A stretch of 64,000 nucleotides of DNA from Alkalicoccobacillus plakortidis (GTDB lineage Bacteria > Bacillota > Bacilli > Bacillales > Bacillaceae_D): the NCBI RefSeq assembly GCF_023703085.1, contig NZ_JAMQJY010000001.1, positions 1,302,001 through 1,366,000 of the forward strand. The letters run 5' to 3'. How positions within the stretch are numbered: position 1 is the stretch's first letter; the number at the start of each line of letters is the position of its first letter. The notes under the pieces are model-generated. The model was given only the letters and a program-made list of their open reading frames with translations, searched no databases and was not told the DNA's origin. Shown here in pieces: positions 31,475-41,006 of the stretch. The position numbers and the translations under genes are program-made.

Positions 31475-33076
31475 TTATTTCTCTTCGTTTTTATACATGA
31501 TCGTATTATCAACAATCGTCATCAATACCTCGGCACTTAAATATTCTTCAATGTCACATGTAAAAAGGTTATGAGTTAATACCGTAAAATCAGCATCATA
31601 ACCCTCTGAAATAAATCCTCTTTTTTCCTCATGACCCGTTGCATATGCACTTCCAGAAGTAAATAATTGAATCGCTTCAAAACGACTCAGTTTTTGTTCA
31701 GGCAAGTAGCCAGCATGCCGAGCCTCATCTGGGTGGCGTCTCGTAATCGCTGCATGCATACCAAGCAACGGACCAGGCGGTTCAATTGGTGCATCTGAGC
31801 CACCAGCACAATGTAAGCCTGCATCTAAAAGCGTTTTCCAAGCAAAGGACGAAGGGAGTCGATCTGGTCCTAAACGATCCTCTACCCACGGAAAATCAGT
31901 TGCTACAAACCGAGGCTGTAAATCCAAAATAGCTTGAAGTGGCTTTAAGCGATTAACTAAGTCCGGTCTCGCAACCTGCAAATGGATAAAACGATCGCGA
32001 CCTTCAATTGGAGGAAATTCTTCAACCGCGGCAATCGCCTGCTCAAGAGCAGCATCACCTATTACATGGATAGCTACTGGCATGTGATAGTCCCTCGCTT
32101 TTTTTACAAGTGCTTTTAATGCCTCTGGACTATGCATGGCAACACCAGAATTATCAGGATCATCTGAATATGGTTCTGATAGAAGAGCGGTTCTTCCTCC
32201 AAGTGCACCATCTGCAAAAATTTTCATTGAACCAATTTCAAGATAGTCAGATAACGGGCCAGGCCCAAAGCCAAGTCTACTCATTTCATCAATTTGCTCA
32301 TGATGAACAAGCAAATTGGTTCTGAAACGAAACTTATCCTTATGTATTAACGATTGAAAGACATCAATGGTTTCAGAAAAACCATTATAATAATTCATGT
32401 CTTCCGTATGGCCGCCTGTAATCCCTTGAGCCAACAGGTCTTCAATCGACCTTTTAAGAGCTTGATACACATACTCTCGATCAACTGGCGGCATCACTTC
32501 TTTAATAAGATCAACAGCCGCATCCATTAAATAACCAGTTGGCTCACCTGATTGATCCCGTTCAATGACTCCCCCTTGAGGATCTGGCGTATCGCGACTA
32601 ATACAAGCTCTTCGCAAGGCCTCTGTGTTAACCAACGCAGCATGACGACAAACTCTCGAAGCATATAAAGGTTTATTTGGACTAATTTCATCTAATTCAA
32701 GACGATGAAAAATCTTCTTATCCGCAAAATTATTCTCATTCCACCCCTCAGCTAGCACCCAATCATGCTGAGTGGAATCTTTTGCTTTTTGAACAAGCCA
32801 CTCCCTCATCTCAAAAGAAGTCGTCGCTTTTGATAAATCGAGACTAAGTAGCTTCTCCCCATGCCCAACCATATGTAAATGACTATCAACAAATCCGGGG
32901 TAGACATATCCCCCTTTGATATCTTTGATCACGGTAATGTCCTGCTTAAATTGTTGAAGCAACGTTTCTTTTGTACCCAACGCCACAATTTTCCCATCCA
33001 CTACATAAACCGCATCAACCGCTTCACCTTGCTGCTTTAGCGTAAAAAACGTCCCATTATGCCAAAGTGTTCCCAT
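31475..33076 (-). CDS. ytcJ: Amidohydrolase 3 family protein YtcJ
   Basis: 533-residue amidohydrolase (N-substituted formamide deformylase/YtcJ type). Metal ligands in FVDSHLHMVGHGEK (HxH), HVIGDAALEQA and GGSDAPIEPPGP. The start at 33076 (MGTLWHNG) follows GAAGGG at 9 nt; an upstream Met at 33115 lacks a site. Substrate unknown. Array 2 begins about 120 bp upstream of its start codon, so the array lies in its 5' flank. Confidence 0.88.
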   Translation of the reverse strand: MGTLWHNGTFFTLKQQGEAVDAVYVVDGKIVALGTKETLLQQFKQDITVIKDIKGGYVYPGFVDSHLHMVGHGEKLLSLDLSKATTSFEMREWLVQKAKDSTQHDWVLAEGWNENNFADKKIFHRLELDEISPNKPLYASRVCRHAALVNTEALRRACISRDTPDPQGGVIERDQSGEPTGYLMDAAVDLIKEVMPPVDREYVYQALKRSIEDLLAQGITGGHTEDMNYYNGFSETIDVFQSLIHKDKFRFRTNLLVHHEQIDEMSRLGFGPGPLSDYLEIGSMKIFADGALGGRTALLSEPYSDDPDNSGVAMHSPEALKALVKKARDYHMPVAIHVIGDAALEQAIAAVEEFPPIEGRDRFIHLQVARPDLVNRLKPLQAILDLQPRFVATDFPWVEDRLGPDRLPSSFAWKTLLDAGLHCAGGSDAPIEPPGPLLGMHAAITRRHPDEARHAGYLPEQKLSRFEAIQLFTSGSAYATGHEEKRGFISEGYDADFTVLTHNLFTCDIEEYLSAEVLMTIVDNTIMYKNEEK

Positions 33077-33197
33077 TTTCATCTTCCCTTCAAATAATCT
33101 ACACACTTTATTCATCTATCGTGACAGATTCATGAGAGAACAGCAATATCTTTGCTTAAACTTCTGCTCCTACTCGATGTCTGTTCAACTCATCTCT

Positions 33198-33905
33198 CTC
33201 TTGGTGGACGAGGTTCTTTTTTGGTAGACGCTGCAACGTCTTGGTGTTTGCTGCGACTCTCTTGGTAAAGAGGGTTAGAGCTTGGTAATTGATGCTTAGC
33301 TATTGGTAACGTGGGTGAGTTCTTGGTGGTTACTGCTTCTCTCTTTGTATGGAAGGTGGGCTCTTGGTGGTTCCTGCTTCTCTCTTTGTATGGAGGGTTG
33401 GCTCTTGGTGGTGCCTGCTTCTCTCTTTGTATGGAGGGTTGGCTCTTGGTGGTTCCTGCTTCTCTCTTTGTATGGAGGGTGCGCTCTTGGTGGTGCCTGC
33501 TTCTCTCTTTGTATGGAAGGTTGGCTCTTGGTGGTGCCTGCTTCTCTCTTTGTATGGAGGGTTGGCTCTTGGTGGTTCCTGCTTCTCTCTTTGTATGGAG
33601 GGTTGGCTCTTGGTGGTGCCTGCTTCTCTCTTTGTATGGAGGGTGCGCTCTTGGTGGTGCCTGCTTCTCTCTTTGTATGGAGGGTGCGCTCTTGGTGGTG
33701 CCTGCTTCTCTCTTTGTATGGAGGGTTGGCTCTTGGTGGTGCCTGCTTCTCTCTTTGTATGGAAAGTGCGCTCTTGGTCCCACCGTATTGCTCTTAACAA
33801 AGTATATTTCTCTCTTAATATGCCGTTTTGGCTCTTGCTTCGTTCGCTTTCTTCCTTGTCTAAAGAGTGGTTCTTCTTAATTAAGGAGCACCACTTCTTG
33901 GTAAT
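33198..33905. repeat. phased repeat array 2, period about 20.5 bp (41-bp dimer in the core)
   Basis: Core of ten 41-bp units with ctcttggtgg at 33361, 33402, 33443, 33484, 33525, 33566, 33607, 33648, 33689 and 33730, ending in a diverged one at 33771. Each 41-bp unit is a dimer of two ~20.5-bp half-units (TTGGT then TTTGT). On both sides the spacers have diverged but the TTGGT-like motif keeps its phase: 33201, 33221, 33241, 33262, 33282, 33303, 33323 and, after the core, 33774, 33794, 33815, 33835, 33856, 33877, 33898. Both strands are open in several frames over the core; no ribosome-binding site or codon bias supports a protein. Confidence 0.92.
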
Positions 33906-33994
33906 CCCTCAAATTCCATCTCAATTAATAAAAATGTACATTTTTATCCCTTTTGTCTGTTGAACTTATCTCACTTGTCAATCAAAAATCACAA

Positions 33995-34027
33995 TAAAAA
34001 GAGGGAGCAGTGAATGCTCCCTCTAAA
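33995..34027 (-). terminator. terminator of the SASP gene
   Basis: Stem AGAGGGAGCA / TGCTCCCTCT followed by TTTTTATT on the minus strand, just after the stop at 34044. Confidence 0.88.
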
Positions 34028-34043
34028 TCCAAAACGTATGATA

Positions 34044-34244
34044 TTAATAGCCTCCGCCTAGTTGCTTTTCAGCTGCTTGCACAAGACGTTTAGTAATTTC
34101 TCCTCCTACAGAACCGTTAGCACGTGCTGTAGAATCTGGTCCTAATTGGACACCGAATTCAGAAGCGATTTCGTATTTCATTTGGTCAAGAGCTTGTTGT
34201 ACGCCAGGTACTACAAGTTGGTTTGAACTTTTGTTATCTGCCAT
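34044..34244 (-). CDS. sspA: Small acid-soluble spore protein, alpha/beta type
   Basis: 66-residue alpha/beta-type SASP that coats spore DNA and protects it from UV and heat. The family sequence is intact, including the germination-protease region [14 protein letters not shown] and [10 protein letters not shown]. The ATG at 34244 is chosen because GGAGGTGAGAGAC precedes it; a longer upstream frame is rejected. Position next to thiI matches B. subtilis sspA. SigG-like -10 CATTCTA lies 25-31 nt upstream of the start. Confidence 0.95.
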   Translation of the reverse strand: MADNKSSNQLVVPGVQQALDQMKYEIASEFGVQLGPDSTARANGSVGGEITKRLVQAAEKQLGGGY

Positions 34245-34268
34245 GTCTCTCACCTCCTTCGGTACTAA

Positions 34269-34296
34269 TAGAATGACCCAGGATTCGAGAAACATG
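34269..34296 (-). promoter_or_regulatory. possible SigG promoter of the SASP gene
   Basis: Minus-strand CATTCTA (34269-34275) fits the forespore SigG -10 consensus CATWMTA. The -35 is not clear. Expected by family. Confidence 0.35.
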
Positions 34297-34327
34297 TATA
34301 GATACTTTTGGTAAAATTTATATCATT

Positions 34328-35533
34328 TTAAAATAAGTCTTCAATTGCTTGTTCTACGTCATCCAATTTTGTTAAATCAAGTGTTTCAATGCCTTCAACA
34401 GCCTGAGTGACATAATGATCTACCTTGATATACTGCTCAAATTTATTGGCATGTTTTCGTGATGGTCTCGTTTTTGAGTCGGGTGGTAAAAAGATGGTGC
34501 AACAATCTTCATAAGGAAGGATTGAGGTTTCATACGTACCAATCTTTTTCGCCAAGTCCATAACCTCAAGCTTATCCATCGTAATTAATGGACGGATAAC
34601 TGGATAGTTTGTCACCTCGTTAATGGTGTGGATACTATGCAAGGTCTGGCTTGCGACCTGTCCAAGACTGTCGCCTGTAGCTATAGCTAACAGACCCTTC
34701 TCTTCTGCTACTTTTGTTGCGATTCGCATCATCATACGTCTCATAATGGTCATTTGAAAATTACTTGGTGCTTCGTCTCGTATATGTGTTTGAATATCTG
34801 TAAACGGCACAATATGCAGCTTGATATTACCACCAAACTCATTTAATCGCTTAACTAGATCCATTACTTTTTGTTTTGCACGTTCACTTGTATAAGGAGG
34901 ACTATGGAAATGAATGGCTTCAAGATCGGCGCCACGTTTCATTGCTAAATAACCAGCTACAGGACTATCAATGCCTCCAGAAAGCATTAATAATAGCTTG
35001 CCACTTGTTCCAGCTGGTAGTCCACCGGCTCCTTTAAATGCATCCGTTGTGATATAGGCTGCGGTCTCTCTAACCTCTACTCGAATTGTAGCATCAGGAT
35101 TATGGACGTCCACAGTGAGATTCTCGGTGTTAGCTAACACATATCCGCCAATTTTATGATTTAAAGTTTGTGAATCAATAGGAAACGGTTTGTAGGCACG
35201 TCGTGTGACGATTTTAAATGTACGAGCAGTTCCTTCTGATTCTTGCACAGCCTTTAAAGCGGCCTTTTGCATGTCGAGTACTTCATGATCCACGCGAATA
35301 GCAAGGCTAAAGGAATGGATGCCGAAGATATTTTTAAGTAATTCAACAACTGGACCTGGCTCTACTTCAAATAATTCAACCACAATTCGTCCAAATGTTC
35401 GTTTTACTTTTAAGCCTTGAATTGGCTTCAGCACATGCCGAATATTAGCAAGCAACTGTTTTTCAAATGAGACTCGGTTTTTTCCTTTTAATGCTAGTTC
35501 TCCGTAACGAATTAATATATGATCGTATTTCAC
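34328..35533 (-). CDS. thiI: tRNA 4-thiouridine synthase ThiI
   Basis: 401-residue ThiI: ferredoxin-like and THUMP domains (about 1-165), then PP-loop ATPase with [15 protein letters not shown]. It makes s4U8 in tRNA and supplies sulfur for thiamine. It lacks the rhodanese domain of the E. coli enzyme, as is usual in Bacillus, so it depends on the adjacent cysteine desulfurase. Overlaps its partner's stop by 4 bp (ATGA). Confidence 0.96.
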   Translation of the reverse strand: MKYDHILIRYGELALKGKNRVSFEKQLLANIRHVLKPIQGLKVKRTFGRIVVELFEVEPGPVVELLKNIFGIHSFSLAIRVDHEVLDMQKAALKAVQESEGTARTFKIVTRRAYKPFPIDSQTLNHKIGGYVLANTENLTVDVHNPDATIRVEVRETAAYITTDAFKGAGGLPAGTSGKLLLMLSGGIDSPVAGYLAMKRGADLEAIHFHSPPYTSERAKQKVMDLVKRLNEFGGNIKLHIVPFTDIQTHIRDEAPSNFQMTIMRRMMMRIATKVAEEKGLLAIATGDSLGQVASQTLHSIHTINEVTNYPVIRPLITMDKLEVMDLAKKIGTYETSILPYEDCCTIFLPPDSKTRPSRKHANKFEQYIKVDHYVTQAVEGIETLDLTKLDDVEQAIEDLF

Positions 35534-36675
35534 GATTTCACCACTTTTCTTATACTAGGCAATAAGTCATTTAATGTAGAAAAAAAGGTTTCAATTTCTT
35601 TCTCTGATGACTCGTAAGATAAACTAATTCTAATGGCACTGCCAGCTAACTCTTCATTTTTTCCCATGGCAAGTAATACTCGGCTTGGTTCATTTGATTT
35701 AGATGAACAAGCGGACTGAGTTGATACATAAATCTCTTTCTCTGCAAGCTTTTGCACAACAACTTCTGGCTTATATCCAGGAATAGATAAATTGATAATA
35801 TGAGGTGCTCCGTATTTGGAGTTTGAATTAAGTACTAGCTTTTCTGATTTTACAATACGCTCAATCAGTTGTTGGCGTAACTTTTTAAGCTCATCGACGC
35901 CTGATCTTGATTTGGCTAGCTCCATTTTATAAGCTTTTGCCATAGCGGCTGCCCAAGCAACATTTTCAGTTCCGCCTCTAAATCCAGATTCTTGCTCACC
36001 ACCATGAAAAAGAGGTGACAGATGAAGACCTGGACGAACATACAACACTGCCGTACCCTTTAACCCGTGAAACTTATGCGCCGATATCGTTAGCAGGTCA
36101 ATATGTGACTTTTTGATTGATAATGGTACTTTACCAGCACCTTGAACATGGTCCACATGGAAACGAATTTTAGGATAATCATGAAGGAGTTCTCCCATTT
36201 TTTCAATCGGCTGAATTGAACCTGTTTCATTATTAACATGACTAATGGAGACTAATGACGTCTCTTTTGTAATCGCTTGTTCTAGATCTGTAATCGACAC
36301 AAGTCCATGCTCATCGACTGGCAGATACGTCACCTGATATCCTTGTGCTTCAAGTGATTTATAGGTTTGATAAATGGACGCATGCTCACAAGCCGTTGTA
36401 ATTACGTGATGCCCTTTTTGAAATGAAGACATCAATGAACCTTTAATGGCAAGATTGTTACTTTCTGTTCCGCCAGATGTAAACAAAATTGATGATACTT
36501 CTACTTCTAATAACTCAGCCATTAACGACCTTGCTCGATTTAATACTTTTTCGGATTCCATTCCTAAACGGTGTAGGGATGAGGCATTACCAAAAAAACG
36601 TTCAGAAACGGTCATATATGTTTCCATTACTTCTTTATGAGGACGCGTTGTTGCACTATTATCGAGATAAATCAT
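35530..36675 (-). CDS. nifZ: Cysteine desulfurase (NifS/IscS-like), dedicated sulfur donor of ThiI
   Basis: 381-residue PLP enzyme. Lys in [16 protein letters not shown] binds PLP, and the persulfide Cys is in [17 protein letters not shown]. The ATGA overlap with thiI and synteny to B. subtilis nifZ-thiI show it feeds sulfur to ThiI. The branched-chain transporter gene braB that follows in B. subtilis is absent here. Start ATG 36675 after AAAGGAG. Confidence 0.93.
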   Translation of the reverse strand: MIYLDNSATTRPHKEVMETYMTVSERFFGNASSLHRLGMESEKVLNRARSLMAELLEVEVSSILFTSGGTESNNLAIKGSLMSSFQKGHHVITTACEHASIYQTYKSLEAQGYQVTYLPVDEHGLVSITDLEQAITKETSLVSISHVNNETGSIQPIEKMGELLHDYPKIRFHVDHVQGAGKVPLSIKKSHIDLLTISAHKFHGLKGTAVLYVRPGLHLSPLFHGGEQESGFRGGTENVAWAAAMAKAYKMELAKSRSGVDELKKLRQQLIERIVKSEKLVLNSNSKYGAPHIINLSIPGYKPEVVVQKLAEKEIYVSTQSACSSKSNEPSRVLLAMGKNEELAGSAIRISLSYESSEKEIETFFSTLNDLLPSIRKVVKS

Positions 36676-36742
36676 CCATCTAGATCTCCTTTACTTGCAT
36701 CCGTATATAGTAGCATCATCTTAATGAATTGACAAAGGAGCG

Positions 36743-36776
36743 AAAAAAAACTCCTTACCAAGAAGGAGTTTTTAGG
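36743..36776 (-). terminator. terminator of ezrA
   Basis: Stem AAAACTCCTT / AAGGAGTTTT with TTTTTTTT after it on the minus strand; overlaps the ezrA stop region (36772). Confidence 0.85.
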
Positions 36777-38461
36777 CTGAAACATGCTCTGACACTCGTT
36801 CGACAATACCTTTTTCAAAAGGTTCAACGGCGCGAACAGCAGATTCAATGGCCTCATCATATTCATAATGTCGAAATAATCGTTCTGCTTGAGCAAGCAA
36901 GCTGCGGGTTTCTTCACTTCGGTTGCGATATCGATTGCTGTATTGGATCACTCGCTCTGCAAGCTCGGCACTTTTAATGGTCTCTCCAATTAATTCATCA
37001 TTCGATTCAATAATTGAGATCGCTTGTTCAACTTTTTCAGTAACCTGTTTCATCTCAAGAGGCACTTGATTTAAGAGTTCAACAGCTTCTTGAACCATCT
37101 TATCTCCCTCTTCCAATTGTTCCAGGGCTCTCGCCGGAAGTCCAGGGATGTTACTTTTACGTATCACACGTTTGCCTTCAAGCATTATGGCACGTAACCT
37201 TGAAATGGTTTCTTTTGCTTTTAACTCTTCTTCTCGTAATTCGTATAATTTTCCTGAACCTTGTTTAATCGTTTCTGATAATTCTTGCAAACGTTCTTCC
37301 CACTCATTTACCATTTCATAAATAGAAGTAAATGTTTGTTTTTCATTTTCAGTCACATCAACAATGACTTGAAGCTGGTTGCTCATTTCTGTAAGCTGTT
37401 TAGAAAGTTGTTCCTTTGATTCAACTTCCTCTTGTGCTAATCGATAGCTTTGTTGAACATGTGCTAGCTCACCAAGCAGTTTGTGAAGCTCTTTACTCGT
37501 TATATCTAACTGATGCTTAAGGTTTGGAAGCTGCTCTAACGTTTGTTTCTTTGATTGAACTTCATTATCTAACGTATCATAAATTTGGTCGATTTGATTT
37601 TGAATTGCGGTCATACGTTCTTCCGCTTTTTCCGTGTTAAGGCTTTTTAGTTCAACTAATATGTCTTCCACTTCTTTTTTCATATCTTCTAGTTTAGGCT
37701 CGAGAACTAGCGGATCAAGCTGATAGCCCTTTTCTTTCATATCGGCTATACCGTTCTCTAGGTTTTTTATATCTGCAGGAATTGTTGTTCTCACTTGTAC
37801 CATCATTTTTGGAATGACTTCTGCTTGTTTTTCCACATGCTGAAGAATATCTCGTAGTTGGAGCAATTCCTGTCTTGCTTGAAGATAACTACCTTCTTTT
37901 GTTGCCTCATCAAATGAAGCAAGACCTGTTTTTACATGTGCCATCTTTTCATCTAATATTTGAATGGCTTCATTAAATGATCCGCGTTTTTTTAGCAGAT
38001 CGTTCGAAAGGCTTGTATACTTTTCACGCAGTTCGCCAATTTCAGCACGATTTTTCTGCTCACTCGAGACGAGTTGCTCAATCTCATCCACCATAATATC
38101 CAACTGACTATCAATTGCATCAAGTCGCTCATTTGTTGAATGGACAAGTTCCTTGGCTTTTTTAATTTGATATTTATTTGCATGTTCTTCAATATCAAAT
38201 AACGTTTCTTCAATATCAGGCATAATCTGCCCAACAATCTCATCCCAATTATTGCGCCACACTTCAAATTTCTCTTCTGTTTCTCCAAGCCATTTGCAGC
38301 TTTTTAACCTTGGCAATTTCTTCAGGTATTGGTCTGGTAGATAAACCATTTTTCTTTTCTTCTAATTTATCAACGTCTTTGTAAATATTCTTACGTATGT
38401 ACATGCCCACTATATAGGCAATTATCGCAATCGCAAGGATCGATAGAATAACATAAAACAC
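36772..38461 (-). CDS. ezrA: Septation ring formation regulator EzrA, frame broken by one extra base
   Basis: Cell division protein that inhibits FtsZ ring assembly away from midcell. N-terminal membrane anchor (about 2-24) then a long spectrin-like coiled coil. Start is GTG 38461 with GAAGGGAG 8 nt upstream. The frame breaks at minus-strand GCTTGG (CCAAGC 38285-38290). With one T removed, LQMAGETEEKF is read and the total is 562 residues, exactly the B. subtilis EzrA length. Without the correction it falls into two frames. Confidence 0.95.
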
Positions 38462-38744
38462 GTGAGGGACTCCCTTCTCTTGCTCCAAGCAAAGCAGGTT
38501 TCGCTTAGTATGTATGTAGTTAATGATCGTGACAAATAAGTCAATTTATAAGTAAGTTCTGCAATGATCCGCAAATTCCTCTTTTTTTCGTAAGATTATC
38601 GCGTTCTTTCTACATTTAAGTATGTATTATGATACCATGAAACCATCTATTTGTGTGCTTCTTTTCTAGGAATCATTTGTCTATTCTGTAACCTACTACA
38701 CGAAAGAGTTATTTTTCATAAAAACAAGAGAAGGACGTGAGAAT

Positions 38745-39566
38745 TTGCTTAAATATGATGGACATGTCCACACCCCTTTTTGTCCGCATGGCACAAAGGA
38801 TGCATTAAATCGTTACTGTGAGCAAGCCATTAAATTGGGACTAAGCGGGCTTTCTTTTACTGAACATGCGCCTCTACCTGATGGATTTATTGACCCATCG
38901 CCAACACAGGACAGTGCGATGTCCAAAGAGCAGCTATACACATACATTGAGCATGTTCAATCTATTCAATCTCAGTACAACAAGGAATTGAAGATAGGAA
39001 TTGGACTTGAGGTTGATTTTATTGAGGGGTTTGAAGACCAAACATCTGCCTTGCTTAATGAAGTGGGTCCACTACTTACAGACAGCATTCTCTCTGTACA
39101 CTTTTTGAATCATAAAAATAGCTTTTATTGCATGGATTATAGTCCGGAGATCTTTCTGGACATCGCCCAAGCAGTCGGATCAGTTGATGCGGTCCATCAT
39201 CTTTATTATCAATCTGTGTTGCAGTCCATTAACGCAAATCTCGGCACCTATAAACCGAATCGTATTGGGCATATCACATTAGCAAACAAATTTCAGAAGA
39301 GGATCCCTCCCACACAATCTTTTGATAAAGAAATAAACGACATTCTACAAGCTATTCAAACAAACGGTTATTCACTTGATTACAATGTGGTTGGTATAAG
39401 AAAACCACTATGTAAAGAAAGTTACCCGCCACCTGAAGTTCTAAAACAAGCAATAAAAATGGAGATCCCACTCGTTTTTGGATCAGATGCTCATCAAGCT
39501 AAAGAACTAGCGATTGCGTGGAACGAGTACACGGGTGTTCCGCTCGACTCACCACTCTCATCATAA
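38745..39566 (+). CDS. hisJ: Histidinol-phosphatase (PHP type)
   Basis: 273-residue PHP-fold phosphatase completing histidine synthesis. Metal motif DGHVHTPFCPHG at the N-terminus, SFTEHAPLP and C-terminal GSDAHQAKEL. Start is TTG at 38745 with GAAGGACGTGAGAAT upstream. Placed as in B. subtilis between ezrA and refZ. Confidence 0.95.
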   Translation: MLKYDGHVHTPFCPHGTKDALNRYCEQAIKLGLSGLSFTEHAPLPDGFIDPSPTQDSAMSKEQLYTYIEHVQSIQSQYNKELKIGIGLEVDFIEGFEDQTSALLNEVGPLLTDSILSVHFLNHKNSFYCMDYSPEIFLDIAQAVGSVDAVHHLYYQSVLQSINANLGTYKPNRIGHITLANKFQKRIPPTQSFDKEINDILQAIQTNGYSLDYNVVGIRKPLCKESYPPPEVLKQAIKMEIPLVFGSDAHQAKELAIAWNEYTGVPLDSPLSS

Positions 39567-39575
39567 GTTTACAAA

Positions 39576-39627
39576 CTAAATGAAGCTGTTCAAATGCCAC
39601 GTACGGCTTTCGAACAGCTTCTTTATA
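39576..39627. terminator. bidirectional terminator hisJ/refZ
   Basis: GAAGCTGTTC / GAACAGCTTC stem (39580-39621) flanked by T-rich sequence, between the convergent hisJ and refZ. Confidence 0.8.
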
Positions 39628-39639
39628 TAAGTACTATCA

Positions 39640-40293
39640 TTAATACATCTTCCTAACTCTTATTGGTATGCTTATTTGTGTTTTTACTGGTTCTACTCCT
39701 AAACCGGAGGCAATCCACTCTTTTAAATGATCCATATAACGATCCGTAAAATAGGGCTCCTTAGGTGACAACTGAAAGAGCTCCCATAAATATTGTGGAG
39801 ACATAAATGGCAAAGTAATCATGCTACGAAGCTGAATAATCACAAAATCAATAGGTTGTTTACGAAACTGCCCGGACGCAATTCCTTGCTTAATCATTCG
39901 TGAAAGCTCATGTTTCTCTTTTTGCAGATAAGTAGCCATCACCTCTCTTACCAATGTAGAGTCAAATGACATTTCACGATGCACCATACGAGCAAGCTGA
40001 TGTTGTGAACGTTGATAGTCAATTAGTATCCGTACTAGCGAGATTACCGATTCATACGCAGACTCCTTGGTACCTGATTTGCAGCATTTGTCCAATTCCC
40101 TCATATAACCTTCATAGAATTGAATCATCAACGTCTCAAATAAGCCTTTTTTTCCGCCAAAATAATATGAAACCAAAGCAATGTTAACAGATGCATCCTG
40201 CGCAATATCCCTGACAGATGTTCCGTGGTATCCTTGCCTTTGAAACAATGCCGTTGCTGATGTTAAGATTTTAACCTTGGTTGCTTCGCTCAT
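39640..40293 (-). CDS. refZ: TetR-family FtsZ regulator RefZ
   Basis: 217-residue TetR-family protein with the HTH at residues 10-55 (GTSVRDIAQDASVNIALVSYYFGGKKGLF). The position between hisJ and ytsP equals B. subtilis yttP/refZ, which binds origin-proximal RBM sites and moves FtsZ during sporulation. Assignment is by synteny and overall similarity; RBM sites were not found in this window. Confidence 0.85.
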   Translation of the reverse strand: MSEATKVKILTSATALFQRQGYHGTSVRDIAQDASVNIALVSYYFGGKKGLFETLMIQFYEGYMRELDKCCKSGTKESAYESVISLVRILIDYQRSQHQLARMVHREMSFDSTLVREVMATYLQKEKHELSRMIKQGIASGQFRKQPIDFVIIQLRSMITLPFMSPQYLWELFQLSPKEPYFTDRYMDHLKEWIASGLGVEPVKTQISIPIRVRKMY

Positions 40294-40481
40294 GTGACCC
40301 CTCCACTAAGACTATTGTTCCTATATAATTCGCCTTTTTTGCTACAAGCCCTGCATGAGATCACGGCCTTGATTGATAATTCGTTTGACAAAATCTCATA
40401 TAAAATACATTGTTTTTGCTGAATTGTACTGCTTCATGTAAACTAAAGTCGATTATTATGTTATGAAAGTGAGTGAAATGA

Positions 40482-40961
40482 ATGTTTCAATCTTCTTCTT
40501 ATTCTCAGAACCTAGCTGAGGCTTACACTTTGTTAAATAAACAATTAGACGCTCTACTTGATGGAGAAACAGATTCCATTGCAAATTTAGCAAATGCAAG
40601 CGCATTGTTGAATCAATTTCTTAATGACGTCAATTGGGTTGGTTTTTATCTAACAAAAGAAACCGAGTTAATCTTAGGTCCCTTCCAAGGCATGCCTGCA
40701 TGTGTCAGAATTTCTTTTGGTAAGGGTGTATGTGGGACAGCTGCAGCCGAGCAAAAAACCATTCGTGTTGCCGATGTTCATCAATTCCCAGGTCACATTG
40801 CTTGTGACGCAGCTTCTCGTTCAGAGATCGTTGTTCCTCTTATTAAAAACGGTCAAACCATTGGCGTTTTAGATATCGACAGCCCTAGCTTAGATCGATT
40901 TAGTGACGAGGACGAAAAATACCTTCATCAATTTGCAGAGATTTTAGTTAAACATCTTTAA
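40482..40961 (+). CDS. ytsP: Free methionine-(R)-sulfoxide reductase (GAF domain)
   Basis: 159-residue stand-alone GAF-domain protein of the fRMsr family. Catalytic cysteines are in MPACVRISFGKGVCGTAA and IACDAASRSEIVVPL. It reduces free methionine-R-sulfoxide. In Bacillus (ytsP) it neighbours the diguanylate-cyclase-like ytrP. A bidirectional terminator follows. Confidence 0.92.
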   Translation: MFQSSSYSQNLAEAYTLLNKQLDALLDGETDSIANLANASALLNQFLNDVNWVGFYLTKETELILGPFQGMPACVRISFGKGVCGTAAAEQKTIRVADVHQFPGHIACDAASRSEIVVPLIKNGQTIGVLDIDSPSLDRFSDEDEKYLHQFAEILVKHL

Positions 40962-40965
40962 AAAT

Positions 40966-41006
40966 AAAAACAGATCACGCTATTCAGAATCGTGATCTGT
41001 TTTTGT
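40966..41006. terminator. bidirectional terminator ytsP/ytrP
   Basis: ACAGATCACG / CGTGATCTGT stem (40970-41001) followed by TTTTTG, shared with the convergent ytrP 3' end. Confidence 0.85.

Noticed and set aside
21841..33905. CRISPR arrays
   Set aside because: Repeats are contiguous or dimeric with no unique equal-length spacers, and no cas genes are near.
33190..33963. Long ORFs on both strands over array 2 (156-204 residues, KREAGTTKS-like or SLYGG-like repeats)
   Set aside because: Pure translation of a 41-bp tandem repeat, open in all frames, no ribosome-binding site, no unrepeated sequence.
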